A DNA stretch of 64,000 nt from DATKRB01 sp035532415 (GTDB taxonomy: Bacteria; Actinomycetota; Acidimicrobiia; Acidimicrobiales; RAAP-2), in NCBI GenBank assembly GCA_035532415.1, contig DATKRB010000056.1, forward strand, positions 19,523 through 83,522, written 5' to 3'. How positions within the stretch are numbered: position 1 is the stretch's first letter; each line of letters begins with the position of its first letter. The position numbers and the translations under genes are program-made. Positions 1-9,689 of this stretch are shown in pieces. The notes under the pieces were generated by a model. The model made no database searches. It was not told the DNA's origin and saw only the letters and a program-made list of their open reading frames with translations.

Positions 1-186
1 CCCGGGCTTCAGCAGCAAGTCCTCGGGTGGGTACCCGGTGACGGCCAGCTCGGGCGTGACGCACAGGTCGGCCCCGAGGGCTTCGGATCGGCGGAGCGCC
101 TCGATGACGCGGTCGACGTTGCCGTCGAGATCTCCGACGACGGTGTCGAGCTGTGCGGCCGCCAGCCGGAGGTAGGGCACGGTCAC
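1..186 (-). CDS. nadE: NAD+ synthase (glutamine-hydrolysing), N-terminal fragment
   Basis: Only the first 62 codons are inside the window; the gene runs off the left edge. The visible part reads LRLAAAQLDTVVGDLDGN and then CVTPELAVTGYPPEDLLL, which matches the start of the nitrilase-like glutaminase domain that supplies ammonia to NAD synthetase. The glutamate in TPELAVTGYPPEDLL is the expected first member of the Glu-Lys-Cys triad; Lys and Cys lie outside. The enzyme makes NAD+ from nicotinate adenine dinucleotide, ATP and glutamine. GTG at 186 is the most upstream start; a second GTG at 180 is possible. It is divergent from glnII. Confidence 0.8.
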   Translation of the reverse strand, partial: MTVPYLRLAAAQLDTVVGDLDGNVDRVIEALRRSEALGADLCVTPELAVTGYPPEDLLLKPG

Positions 187-305
187 CAGCCTACCGGGGG
201 GCCTCCTGCCTCGGCTTTCGGGCCCACGGTCCCGCCGGGGCCGGTCGGCTCGGCGCGCTCCCGGGCGGTCGGCTCGGCCCGCTCCCGGGTGGTCGTCGCG
301 GACCT

Positions 306-344
306 GTTCACGACGTGTTCATAATTGGGTAACGGCCGGGAAAC
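306..344 (+). promoter_or_regulatory. GlnR-type nitrogen box upstream of glnII
   Basis: Four short repeats with an 11-bp period: GTTCA at 306, GTTCA at 317, GGTAA at 328 and GGAAA at 339. The last two give GTAAC-n6-GAAAC at 329-344, an exact match to the actinobacterial GlnR half-site pattern. It lies about 110 bp before the glnII start. A GlnR-like regulator is encoded at 2955-3677, so nitrogen-responsive control of glnII is a reasonable inference. Confidence 0.6.
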
Positions 345-456
345 CGGACGCTGGCAGAGTTGTTGAGCCCTCCCAGGCGAAGAAGCCTGGCAAAGTTGCG
401 GTGCCCCGTCGGACGGAACGGCACCGAGAGGGCGGGATTCACAGAATGGAGCGCCA

Positions 457-1467
457 GTGAGCTATCAGGCCGAGTACATCTGGATCGACGGCACCGAGCC
501 GTCGCCCCTCCTGCGCAGCAAGACCCGGATCGTGGCCGACGGCAAGGAGCCCGGGATCTGGGGGTTCGACGGCTCGAGCACGAACCAGGCCCTCGGCCAC
601 GACTCCGACTGCGTTCTTCAGCCGGTGTTCGTCTGCAAGGACCCGCTCCGGGGCCCCGACGACAAGCTCGTCATGTGCGAGGTGCTGCTGACCGACTTCT
701 CGCCCCACCCGACGAACACCCGGGCCCCCTCGCTGGCGATCGCGGAGCGGTACGCCGACCAGGAGCCGTGGTTCGGGATCGAGCAGGAGTACACCTTCTT
801 TCAGGACGGGCGTCCCCTCGGCTGGCCGGCGAGCGGGTACCCGGCCCCCCAGGGGCCCTACTACTGCGGCGTGGGTGGCGACAAGATGCCGGGGCGCGAC
901 ATCGTCGAGCGGCACACGTTGGCCTGCATGCAGGCCGGACTGGGAATTGAGGGGACCAACGCCGAGGTCATGATGGGGCAGTGGGAGTTTCAGATCGGCG
1001 TGCTCCCGCCCCCGCTGATCGGCGACCACCTGTGGGTGGCCCGCTGGTTGCTCTTCAGGATCGCCGAGGAATTCGGCGTGTACGCCACGCTCGAGCCCAA
1101 GCCGGTCCTGGGCGACTGGAACGGTGCCGGGGCGCACACGAACTTCTCCACCAAGGCCATGCGCGCCGACGGCGGGTGGGACGCGATCGTCGCCGGGTGC
1201 GAGGCACTCGGGAAGAACATCGACGAGCACGTCAACAACTACGGGGTGGGGATCGAGTTCCGCCTCACCGGTGCCCACGAGACCGCCCACTTCTCGAAGT
1301 TCAGCTACGGGACCTCCGACCGCGGAGCGTCGATCCGGATCCCCTGGGCCGTGGCCAAGGAGAAGAAGGGTTGGCTCGAGGATCGTCGCCCGAACGCCAA
1401 CATGGACCCGTACGTGGTGACAGGCCTGCTGATCAAGACCGTCTGCGGAGACGCCGCCGGCGACTGA
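457..1467 (+). CDS. glnII: Glutamine synthetase type II (GSII)
   Basis: Condenses glutamate, ammonia and ATP to glutamine. At 336 aa it has the short eukaryotic-type GSII length. Family motifs are in order: GFDGSST (36-42), the catalytic WFGIEQEYTF (105-114), GPYYCGVG (133-140), then GQWEFQIG, NGAGAHTNFS and EFRLTGAHET further on. GSII enzymes are not adenylylated, so control is expected to be transcriptional, which fits the GlnR-type box upstream. The GTG at 457 gives the canonical start MSYQAEYIW; an ATG at 446 is out of frame. A type I synthetase follows 87 bp downstream. Carrying both types side by side is known in actinobacteria. Confidence 0.93.
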   Translation: MSYQAEYIWIDGTEPSPLLRSKTRIVADGKEPGIWGFDGSSTNQALGHDSDCVLQPVFVCKDPLRGPDDKLVMCEVLLTDFSPHPTNTRAPSLAIAERYADQEPWFGIEQEYTFFQDGRPLGWPASGYPAPQGPYYCGVGGDKMPGRDIVERHTLACMQAGLGIEGTNAEVMMGQWEFQIGVLPPPLIGDHLWVARWLLFRIAEEFGVYATLEPKPVLGDWNGAGAHTNFSTKAMRADGGWDAIVAGCEALGKNIDEHVNNYGVGIEFRLTGAHETAHFSKFSYGTSDRGASIRIPWAVAKEKKGWLEDRRPNANMDPYVVTGLLIKTVCGDAAGD

Positions 1468-1554
1468 GCGCATGCGTGCCCCTGGCGGGCATCGGGACCG
1501 TCCGCGGAATGACCGGGGAAACGACCTGCGCGCCGAACCTGCGAGACTTGCCTG

Positions 1555-2889
1555 ATGCAGAGCCAGCGGGACTACGTGCTGCGTACGGTCGAAGAACGGG
1601 GCGTCCGCTTCGTACAGCTCTGGTTCACCGACGTCCTCGGGACGCCGAAGGGGTTCAACATCACCCCGGCCGAGCTCGAGAACACGCTCAGCGAGGGGAT
1701 GACCTTCGACGGTTCGGCCATCGACGGGTTCAGCCGGGTGCAGGAGTCCGACGTGCTCGCCCGGCCGGACCCCGAGACGTTCCAGCTGCTCCCATGGCAC
1801 GGCCGCGACGCCACCGTGGCCAGGGTGTTCTGCGACATCGCCAACCTCGACGGCACGCCGTTCGAGGGTGACCCCCGGCACACCCTCCGCCGTACCCTGC
1901 GGCGGGCCCGCGCCGCCGGGTACACCTTCTTCGCCTCGCCCGAGATGGAGTACTTCTACTTCGCCAGCGCGGACCCGGAGAAGCCACCCAGGAGCCTCGA
2001 CTCGGGGTCCTACTTCGACCTGACGGTGGCCGACCTGTCGAGCGACCTGCGCCGGCGCTCCGTGCTCATGCTCGAGGAGATGGGCATCCCGGTGGAGCAC
2101 GCCCAACACGAAGACGCGCACAGCCAGCACGAGATCGACCTCCGGTACACCGACGCCCTGACGATGGCCGACACGGTGATGACCGTCCGCATGGTGGTGA
2201 AGGAGCTGGCCCGCCAGGAGGGCGTGCACGCCAGCTTCATGCCCAAGCCCCTCGCCGGCGTGCAGGGGTCGGGCATGCACACCCATCTCTCCCTCTGGGA
2301 GGGCGAGCGCAACGCGTTCGTCGACCCCGACGATCCCCACGGGCTCTCCTCGGTGGCCCGGCACTTCATCGCCGGACTGCTCCGGCACGCACGCGAGATC
2401 ACGGCGGTGACCAACCAGTGGGTCAACTCCTACAAGCGCCTGGTGAGCGGGTACGAGGCGCCGATCCACGTCAGCTGGGCCCGCAACAACCGCTCGGCCC
2501 TGGTACGGGTGCCGGTGGTGAAGCGGGGCAAGACCGATTCGACCCGGCTCGAGTACCGGGCGCCCGACAGCGCCTGCAACCCCTACCTGGCGTTCTCGGT
2601 GGTGCTCGCAGCCGGCCTGCGCGGCATTGAGGAAGGGTACGAGCTCCCCGCGGAGGCGGGGGCCAACCTGTTCACCCTCACCGCCAAGGAGCTCGCAGCC
2701 CAGGGAATCGAGTCGCTGCCCAGCAGCCTGAACGAAGCGGTCGACGAGATGGAGCGCTCCACGCTCCTCGCCGACACCCTCGGCGACCACGTCTTCGAAT
2801 GGTTCATCCGGAACAAGCGGGAGGAGTGGAGCGCCTACGAGGCCGAGGTCACCCAGTTCGAGCTCAACCGTTACCTCCCGCTCCTGTGA
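1555..2889 (+). CDS. glnA: Glutamine synthetase type I
   Basis: A 444-aa type I synthetase with the catalytic domain from about residue 105. Visible motifs are MTFDGSAIDGF, the metal-binding PEMEYFYF, GSGMHTHLSLW, NQWVNSYKRL and EYRAPDSACNPYLAFS, ending in NRYLPLL like bacterial GSI proteins. The length fits the shorter GSI-alpha or GlnA4-like forms, and I see no adenylylation loop like that of E. coli GlnA. Activity as a true glutamine synthetase is likely but not certain, because close relatives act on polyamines or other amines. A lone GAAAC half-site lies at 1518-1522, without a full GlnR box. Confidence 0.88.
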   Translation: MQSQRDYVLRTVEERGVRFVQLWFTDVLGTPKGFNITPAELENTLSEGMTFDGSAIDGFSRVQESDVLARPDPETFQLLPWHGRDATVARVFCDIANLDGTPFEGDPRHTLRRTLRRARAAGYTFFASPEMEYFYFASADPEKPPRSLDSGSYFDLTVADLSSDLRRRSVLMLEEMGIPVEHAQHEDAHSQHEIDLRYTDALTMADTVMTVRMVVKELARQEGVHASFMPKPLAGVQGSGMHTHLSLWEGERNAFVDPDDPHGLSSVARHFIAGLLRHAREITAVTNQWVNSYKRLVSGYEAPIHVSWARNNRSALVRVPVVKRGKTDSTRLEYRAPDSACNPYLAFSVVLAAGLRGIEEGYELPAEAGANLFTLTAKELAAQGIESLPSSLNEAVDEMERSTLLADTLGDHVFEWFIRNKREEWSAYEAEVTQFELNRYLPLL

Positions 2890-2954
2890 CCGTTCCCGGC
2901 GGCGCGTACCCGGCCGAGCCGGCCGGACCGAGCTGACGGGGCCCATCAGGACCG

Positions 2955-3677
2955 ATGGAACCCCTCCTCTGCTACCCGGAGCCCCTGCCCCAAGCGCTCT
3001 CTCTCGCCCTCGAGCGGACCGGATACGCCTGCCGGTGCGTCTCGACGCCGGTTGACGTCGAGACGGAGGAGCAGCGTCCGGAGGCGGCGGGATGGCTGGG
3101 CGGGGTCGTCTCGGCGATCGGGAACCTTGCCGGGGCCATCGCCCTGTGCCAGCACGTCCGGCGGCGTGAGGTACCGCTCGCTCCCCTGCTCCTCGTCCTT
3201 TCGGCCGACCAGATCGGGGACCTGCAACTCCGCGACGACCTCTTCGACGACTTCTGCGTGCTGCCCGGTGGAGCCGACGAGGTCGCGGCCCGTCTGGAGC
3301 ACCTCTTCTGGCGGACCGGTCGCAGCTTGCGCAGCGAGCTGATTGAGTACGGGCCGCTGCAGCTGAACGTCGAGACCTACCAGGCCGCCGTGGCCGGGAG
3401 GGTCCTCGACCTGACCTACATGGAGTACGAGCTGCTCCGATTTCTGGCCGGGCACCCGGCCAAGGTCTTCACCCGCGAGGCGCTGCTGAGCCGGGTCTGG
3501 GGCTACGAGTACTACGGCGGCGCCCGGACGGTCGACGTGCATGTCCGGCGCCTGCGGGCCAAGCTGGGCGAGGAGCACGCCCATCTGATCCAGACGGTCC
3601 GGTCAGTGGGCTACCGCTTCGGTCAGGCCGGGTGGGCTGCGAGCCTCGGCTCGCAGCCGCAGCGGGACGGGGGCTGA
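2955..3677 (+). CDS. glnR: GlnR-like atypical OmpR-family response regulator
   Basis: 240 aa. The C-terminal half (about 125-225) is a winged-helix DNA-binding domain: LTYMEYELLRFLAGHPAKVF, then SRVWGYEYYGGARTVDVHVRRLRAKLG and VRSVGYRF. The N-terminal 110 residues have receiver-like size, but the segment where the phospho-acceptor should sit reads GGVVSAIGNLAG, with no aspartate. No histidine kinase is adjacent. This is the layout of actinobacterial GlnR, an orphan regulator that works without phosphorylation. Its place directly after glnII and glnA and the GlnR-type box upstream of glnII support the name; orthology is inferred, not tested. Confidence 0.65.
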   Translation: MEPLLCYPEPLPQALSLALERTGYACRCVSTPVDVETEEQRPEAAGWLGGVVSAIGNLAGAIALCQHVRRREVPLAPLLLVLSADQIGDLQLRDDLFDDFCVLPGGADEVAARLEHLFWRTGRSLRSELIEYGPLQLNVETYQAAVAGRVLDLTYMEYELLRFLAGHPAKVFTREALLSRVWGYEYYGGARTVDVHVRRLRAKLGEEHAHLIQTVRSVGYRFGQAGWAASLGSQPQRDGG

Positions 3678-3693
3678 CCCCCGGCCGCAGGGC

Positions 3694-4062
3694 TCACGCC
3701 GGCGGGAGCACCGCCCAGGCCTCCACCTCCACCCGGGCATCCAGGGGCAGCCGGGCCGCCCCCACTGCCGACCGGGCGGGGCGGTTCTCCCCGAAGACCT
3801 CCACCCAGATCTCGTTCACCACGGCGAGATCGTCCATGTCTGCGACGAAAACCGTCGTCTTCACCACGTCGGCGAGCGTGGCCCCCTGGGTCGCGAGCAC
3901 GGTGGAGAGGTTGGCGAGGGCCTGCCGGAGCTGGGCCCCCGTCCCGCCTTCGACCAGCCCGGTCACACCCGGCCCGATACCGATCTGACCCGAGGTCACG
4001 ACCCAGCCATCCACCCGCCGGCACGGCGAGTAGGGACCGACAGGTCCTCCGGCGCCGCTCAC
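3694..4062 (-). CDS. RidA family protein (reactive imine deaminase)
   Basis: 122 aa, the usual RidA/YjgF length. The N-terminal GPYSPCRRVDGWVVTSGQIG and the C-terminal NEIWVEVFGENRPARSAVG with its conserved arginine are family hallmarks. RidA proteins are cytosolic trimers that hydrolyse 2-aminoacrylate and other enamine or imine by-products of PLP enzymes. The start is GTG at 4062. It is convergent with the glnR-like gene and has the same orientation as the Fe-S carrier upstream. Confidence 0.88.
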   Translation of the reverse strand: MSGAGGPVGPYSPCRRVDGWVVTSGQIGIGPGVTGLVEGGTGAQLRQALANLSTVLATQGATLADVVKTTVFVADMDDLAVVNEIWVEVFGENRPARSAVGAARLPLDARVEVEAWAVLPPA

Positions 4063-4108
4063 GTGGCCACCGTGGGGTCACCCGGTGGGCCCGAGAGCCG
4101 TTCCGTTG

Positions 4109-4471
4109 TCAGCTGAACGAGGAACCGCAGCCGCAGGTCCTCGAGGCGTTCGGGTTGGTGATGTGGAACCCTGCGCCCTGCAGCCCGTCGCTGAAATCGA
4201 GCGTGGTGCCGTTGAGGAGCTCGGCACTTGCGGGGTCGACCACGACCTTCACGCTGCCGAACTCCCGAACGATGTCGTCGCCCGCGATCTCGGAGTCGAA
4301 GAACATCTCGTAGCTGTAGCCCGAGCAGCCACCGGGCTTGACGGCGACGCGCAGCGCCAGCCCGTCACCCTCTTCCTGCGCGAGCAGCTCCGTCACCTTG
4401 GCCGTGGCCACGTCTGTGAGCAGCACCGGAGACGGCTTCTTCCCGATGCTGACAGCGGTCGCCATGCTCAT
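4109..4471 (-). CDS. erpA: A-type iron-sulfur cluster carrier (HesB/IscA/ErpA)
   Basis: 120 aa. Three conserved cysteines are present: C49 in KPGGCSGYSY and C113 and C115 in the terminal TCGCGSSFS. These bind and hand over an Fe-S cluster to apoproteins. I chose ATG at 4471 because AAGGAGG sits 8-9 nt upstream; the longer open frame to 4576 has no family similarity. It is divergent from the Mrp gene, so two Fe-S assembly factors share the intergenic region. Which A-type subfamily it belongs to cannot be settled by eye. Confidence 0.88.
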   Translation of the reverse strand: MSMATAVSIGKKPSPVLLTDVATAKVTELLAQEEGDGLALRVAVKPGGCSGYSYEMFFDSEIAGDDIVREFGSVKVVVDPASAELLNGTTLDFSDGLQGAGFHITNPNASRTCGCGSSFS

Positions 4472-4663
4472 CGCAATTGCCTCCTTGCCGGTTGGCCTCC
4501 CTGGCCCGCCGCGGTCGAGCGCCGCCGCTGCCCATCGGGTCTGGGACGACCGGTCGGGGACGAGGGTGCTCGGCACCCATGATACCGGCCCCGCTTCCGT
4601 CCCGGCACATCAGCGTCGTCGGCGACCTCCCCCGGCGGGTTGGACGGGCCTGCCAAGTAGGAT

Positions 4664-5899
4664 ATGGACGTGGCTCTCGATCCGTCCACAGGCGGTGCAC
4701 CGGGGGTACCCACCGGGCAGAACGGGACCAGCCGGCCGGTACCGCCGCCGACACCCGGCGAGGCCCGTGATGCCCTGCGGGCGGTCATCGATCCCGAGCT
4801 GGGCGAGAACGTGGTCGACCTCGGGATGGTCCGATCGGTGGAGGTAGACCCCTCGGGGCGGGTGCGGGTGGGCGTCGCACTGACGGTGGCCGGGTGCCCA
4901 TTGCGGTCCCAGATCGAACGGGACGTCGTCGGGCGGCTGTCGGGGATGGTCGGGGTCACCGCCGTACAGGTGACCATGGGCGAGATGGACCAGGCCGAAC
5001 GCACGGCCGTCATGGCCAGGGCCCGGTGGAAGGCCCGCGAGCAGGCCCCGGCGACCGCCGTCCCCCCCACCGCCCGGGTGCTGGCGGTCGCATCGGGAAA
5101 GGGCGGGGTGGGCAAGTCCTCCGTCACCGTGAACCTCGCTGCCTCCCTGGCCCGGCGGGGTCTGGTGGTGGGCGTTCTCGACGCGGACATCTGGGGGTTC
5201 TCGGTCCCCAGGCTCCTCGGGATGGACGGCGGCGTGGAGGCGCTGGACGGGAAGATGGTCCCCCTCGAGCTTCCGATCGGCACCGGCATGCTGAAGGTGC
5301 TGTCGATGGGCTTCCTCGCCGACGAGGACCGGGCGATCATGTGGCGGGGCCTCGTCCTGAACCGGGCGGTCCAACAGTTCCTGCAGGACGCCCACTGGGG
5401 CGAGCTCGACTACCTGCTGATCGACCTCCCCCCCGGCACCGGTGACGTACAGATGGGCCTGGCCCGCATGCTCCCGCGCACGGAGATGCTGGTGGTGACC
5501 ACTCCACCGGTCGCCGCCCAACGGGTCGCCGCAAGGGCCGCCGACATGGCGCGTCGCGGCTACCTGAGGGTGGCCGGCGTGATCGAGAACATGAGCGACT
5601 TCACCTGCGAGCACGGCACCAAGTACGCCCTGTTCGGCTCGGGGGGCGGGGCACGTCTCGCCTCCGAGCTCGGAGTCCCCCTGGTGGGAACCATCCCGCT
5701 CCATCCCGACGTGACCGCCGGAGGGGACGCCGGCACGCCGGTCGCTCTCGGCGAGGGCCAGCTCGCCGACGTCTTCGCCGAGCTGGCCCGGTCCCTGGCC
5801 GAGGAGATTGCCCCGGTCATGGACGCCTCGGGTTGCACGGGCAGGATGCTCGGCCAGATGGTCCGGGCCGCCCAGGCGGCCAAGGCCGCCGAGGCCTGA
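4664..5899 (+). CDS. mrp: Mrp/NBP35-family Fe-S carrier ATPase
   Basis: 411 aa. A MIP18/DUF59 domain (about 33-108, with VIDPELGENVVDLGMV) is followed by a deviant P-loop ATPase with SGKGGVGKSS near residue 144-153 and the DLPPGTGDVQM motif. Mrp proteins are dimeric ATPases that deliver Fe-S clusters. The conserved CxxC that bridges the cluster in many homologues is degenerate here: IENMSDFTCEHGTKYALFG has one cysteine. Cysteine-poor versions are, to my knowledge, common in actinobacteria. ATG at 4664 follows GTAGGATATGG with a weak RBS. It ends 1 bp before the convergent MBL gene. Confidence 0.9.
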   Translation: MDVALDPSTGGAPGVPTGQNGTSRPVPPPTPGEARDALRAVIDPELGENVVDLGMVRSVEVDPSGRVRVGVALTVAGCPLRSQIERDVVGRLSGMVGVTAVQVTMGEMDQAERTAVMARARWKAREQAPATAVPPTARVLAVASGKGGVGKSSVTVNLAASLARRGLVVGVLDADIWGFSVPRLLGMDGGVEALDGKMVPLELPIGTGMLKVLSMGFLADEDRAIMWRGLVLNRAVQQFLQDAHWGELDYLLIDLPPGTGDVQMGLARMLPRTEMLVVTTPPVAAQRVAARAADMARRGYLRVAGVIENMSDFTCEHGTKYALFGSGGGARLASELGVPLVGTIPLHPDVTAGGDAGTPVALGEGQLADVFAELARSLAEEIAPVMDASGCTGRMLGQMVRAAQAAKAAEA

Positions 5900-5900
5900 G

Positions 5901-6835
5901 TCAATCCGCGGGCGACCACTCCGCCCGCAATTCGGGATCGTCGGGGACCGCGGCGGCGGTGCCGGCCACGAGCCCAGGCCCGTCCGGGGGGCCCTCGTCG
6001 GCAGCGTCGGCCCGGTTGACCCTCCCCTCGTCGCAGAGCTTCCGAAGATGCGCCCACAACGAGTACCGGGCGACTTTCCGGCGGTCCTCGTCCACGTCGG
6101 CGTACACGGTGGCGAGGAGATCGTCCACCGTGCCCGTCCCCAGCTCCACCAGGGCGTCCAACACGACCTGCTCGCGCTCGAGCCGGTGGTCGACGATCCC
6201 GCGGATCGCGGCGGCCGGGTCCCCGATGAGCCGGCCGTGCCCCGGGCCGATCGATTCGAGGGACGGTGACAGGGCGAGCAGGCGCCGGAGGCTCGCCAGA
6301 TAGACGGCCATGTCCCCGTCCGGCGGGTGGATCACCACCGTCGATCCGTGCATGACGTGATCACCCGAGAGCAGCATCGAATGGGCCTCCACCAGCCAGC
6401 AGAGGTGGTTGGACGCGTGCCCGGGCGTGTGCACCGCCCGCAGCGTGAAGTCCGGACCCTGCAGGGTCCAGCCGTCGCCGACCGATCGGTCCGGCGAGAA
6501 CCCGTCGCGGGCGTCGAACCCGATCACCTCGGCTCCGGTCCGCGCCGCCAGGCCGGCGGCGCCGGGCGCGTGGTCCGGGTGGGTGTGGGTCACGAGTACC
6601 CAGCGGACGCACCCGGGGCCCCGGGTCGCCAGATCGGCAAGGGCGTCGAGATGGGCGGGTTCGTCGGGACCCGGGTCGACCACGGCGACCTCGGCGGACC
6701 CGACGAGGTAGGAGTTCGTGCCCGGCCCGGTCATGAGGCCGGGGTTCGGTGCGGTCAGCCGCCTCACCCCTCGGGCCAGCTCCACCGGGTCGCCCGGCAC
6801 GACCGCGGCCCCGACCCCGAGGTCGCGTGCCGCCC

Positions 6836-6839
<4 letters not shown>
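5901..6839 (-). CDS. MBL-fold metallo-hydrolase (LACTB2-like)
   Basis: 312 aa. THTHPDHAPGA carries the HxHxDH zinc motif, GLMTGPGTNSYLVG marks the N-terminal strand of the LACTB2/glyoxalase-like group, and TPGHASNHLCW, LSGDHVMHGS and GPGHG supply further ligands. A C-terminal wing-like helical part (about 240-285) resembles LACTB2-type proteins, some of which are RNases. The ATG at 6839 overlaps the stop of the NUDIX gene by 4 nt (ATGA), indicating translational coupling. Substrate unknown. Confidence 0.85.
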
Positions 6840-7765
<926 letters not shown>

Positions 7766-7930
7766 CGGCAGTTGCTCACCACGAGGCGAGGCTACCCGGG
7801 GGAGATCCCGGCGACACCGCTCCCGGTGGCGGCTGGTCTACGCTGGCCGCGCGCCTCTCGAGCACGCGATGTCGCTCCCGGCGCACGGCCCCTGATCACC
7901 CTCGGGATTCCCAGAAAGAGCGCCCGCGCG

Positions 7931-9154
7931 ATGGTAGAGGACAACGAGCCGAGGGCATCCCGATCGCCGGCGGACAAAGAGGAGAGCCGCCGCCAGAGCC
8001 GCGCCGTCTCGGGCAAGCAGGCCGCCCGATCGGTGGGCGCCGATCCGCGGAAGGGCAAAGGCAAGGCAGGGACCTCGGCGACCGGTGCACCGAAGAACGG
8101 CAGGGGCACGACGACCGGCTCGCCCCGAGGTCCCGCGTCCAAACGGCCACCGGAGAAGGCCCCGGGCTCGAAGGCGCCGGCAGCAACCCGTCCGGGCAAT
8201 CGTCCGTCGGCGAAGAACGGCTCGAGGCCCGGCGGTCGGAGAAGGGGCGGTGGCAGAAGGCCGGGTGGCCGGCCGGGCCGCCTGGGCGGCAGGTCCCGGG
8301 CAACCCTGTTCACCTGGGGCACGATCGCCCTCGTGATCGTGGTCGTCGCGGTCCTGGTGATCGTGAAGGTGTTCAGCTCGAGCACCGCCCCCCCGACCAG
8401 CACCGTCATCACCCCGGTCCCGGCTTCGATCATGCAGGACATCACTTCCGTCCCGACGTCGGTGTACGACAAGGTGGGCGTGACGTCGCCTGCATCCATC
8501 ACCCCGCCGACGGTCGCCGGCCAGACCACACCGGGCCTCACCATCGCCGGCAAGCCGGGGATGTTCTACCTCGGCGGGGAGTTCTGCCCGTACTGCGCCG
8601 CCGAGCGGTGGGCGATGGTCACGGCCCTGGCCCGGTTCGGGAAGTTCTCCGGCTTGGGGGAGATGGAATCGAGCCCCACCGACCTGGCCCCCAACACCCA
8701 GACCTTCACCTTTCACGGTGCCACCTTCGCCAGCACGTACCTCGGCTTCCGGCCGGTCGAGCACTACAGCAACGTCCCGGACACCGCCACCGGCTACTAC
8801 ACGCAGCTCGAACCGCTGACCAAGGCCGACCAGAAGCTCCTCAAGACCTACTACACGACCAAGTACCTGCCCGGGATCACCTCCGGGCAGGTCGGCATCC
8901 CCTTCGTCGACATCGGGAACAAGGTCTTCGTCTACCAGTCCTCCCAGTTCTCGCCGACGATCCTGGCGGGACTGACGCGCCAGCAGATCGCCTCGGGTCT
9001 GAGCGACCCGACCAACCCGGTCACCCAGGCGATCATCGCCTCGTCGAATTACCTCTCGGCCGGGATCTGCGCCACCAACGGTCAGCAGCCGTCGTCGGTG
9101 TGCTCGAGCAAGGGTGTGACGGCGGCGGCCAAGGCGCTCAAGCTGTCCGCCTGA
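7931..9154 (+). CDS. DUF929-type membrane-anchored thioredoxin-like protein
   Basis: 407 aa. Residues 1-125 are a very basic Lys/Arg/Gly/Pro-rich cytosolic tail, followed by one membrane segment (LFTWGTIALVIVVVAVLVIV). The rest is an extracytoplasmic thioredoxin-like domain with YLGGEFCPYCAAERW, a CxxC active site, and a late cysteine pair. It resembles DUF929 proteins. The VKOR-like gene starts 2 bp after its stop, so the two probably form an envelope disulfide system in which VKOR reoxidises this protein. ATG 7931 is the first in-frame start not overlapping the divergent NUDIX gene. Confidence 0.8.
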   Translation: MVEDNEPRASRSPADKEESRRQSRAVSGKQAARSVGADPRKGKGKAGTSATGAPKNGRGTTTGSPRGPASKRPPEKAPGSKAPAATRPGNRPSAKNGSRPGGRRRGGGRRPGGRPGRLGGRSRATLFTWGTIALVIVVVAVLVIVKVFSSSTAPPTSTVITPVPASIMQDITSVPTSVYDKVGVTSPASITPPTVAGQTTPGLTIAGKPGMFYLGGEFCPYCAAERWAMVTALARFGKFSGLGEMESSPTDLAPNTQTFTFHGATFASTYLGFRPVEHYSNVPDTATGYYTQLEPLTKADQKLLKTYYTTKYLPGITSGQVGIPFVDIGNKVFVYQSSQFSPTILAGLTRQQIASGLSDPTNPVTQAIIASSNYLSAGICATNGQQPSSVCSSKGVTAAAKALKLSA

Positions 9155-9156
9155 GC

Positions 9157-9660
9157 ATGGCACCGGCAGTCGGGGCGGGGCGGGGCGGCGGGGAAGTGCC
9201 GGGTACGGCCTTCCTCGCTCTCAGCCTCGTGTTGGCGCTGGCGGGTCTGGGTGTCTCCATCTACCTGACCGTGGCCCACTACGTCGGTGCCCAGGCGCTG
9301 GTCTGCTCCGACAACGGCCTGATCAACTGCCAGAAGGTGACGACCAGCGCCCAGTCCCACTTCCTCGGTATGCCGGTGGCCGTGCTGGGACTGGCGTACT
9401 ACGTGGCGATGGTGGCCCTCGACCTTCCGGCCGCGTGGCGGACGTGCGACCGTCGGGTGCACGTGGCCCGGATGGTCCTGATGGCGGTGGGCATGGCGTT
9501 CGCCCTGTACCTGGTCTCCGCCGAGCTGCTCATCATCGGCAGCATCTGCATCTGGTGCACCGCCGTGCACGTCATCACGTTCCTTCTGTTCGTGGTGGTG
9601 ATGACGGCGAGCCCGAGAGCGCTCGGCTGGATCGCCCCCGGTTCGCCCGAGCGGGCCTGA
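9157..9660 (+). CDS. Vitamin K epoxide reductase (VKOR) family membrane protein
   Basis: 167 aa with four hydrophobic segments. It has the VKOR cysteine set: a loop pair in CSDNGLINC and the CxxC active site in GSICIWCTAVH, plus the conserved serine/threonine region between them. Bacterial VKOR is the counterpart of DsbB: it takes electrons from a thioredoxin-like partner and passes them to a quinone. The partner is very likely the DUF929-type protein immediately upstream. The start is ATG at 9157. Confidence 0.9.
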   Translation: MAPAVGAGRGGGEVPGTAFLALSLVLALAGLGVSIYLTVAHYVGAQALVCSDNGLINCQKVTTSAQSHFLGMPVAVLGLAYYVAMVALDLPAAWRTCDRRVHVARMVLMAVGMAFALYLVSAELLIIGSICIWCTAVHVITFLLFVVVMTASPRALGWIAPGSPERA

Positions 9661-9689
9661 CGGGTCGCCCGGGCTCGCCCCCTCCTCGT

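Noticed and set aside
439..2946. An 835-codon minus-strand open frame opposite glnII and glnA
   Set aside because: It is the antisense shadow of two well-conserved genes; very high GC removes stop codons. No motif is visible in its translation.
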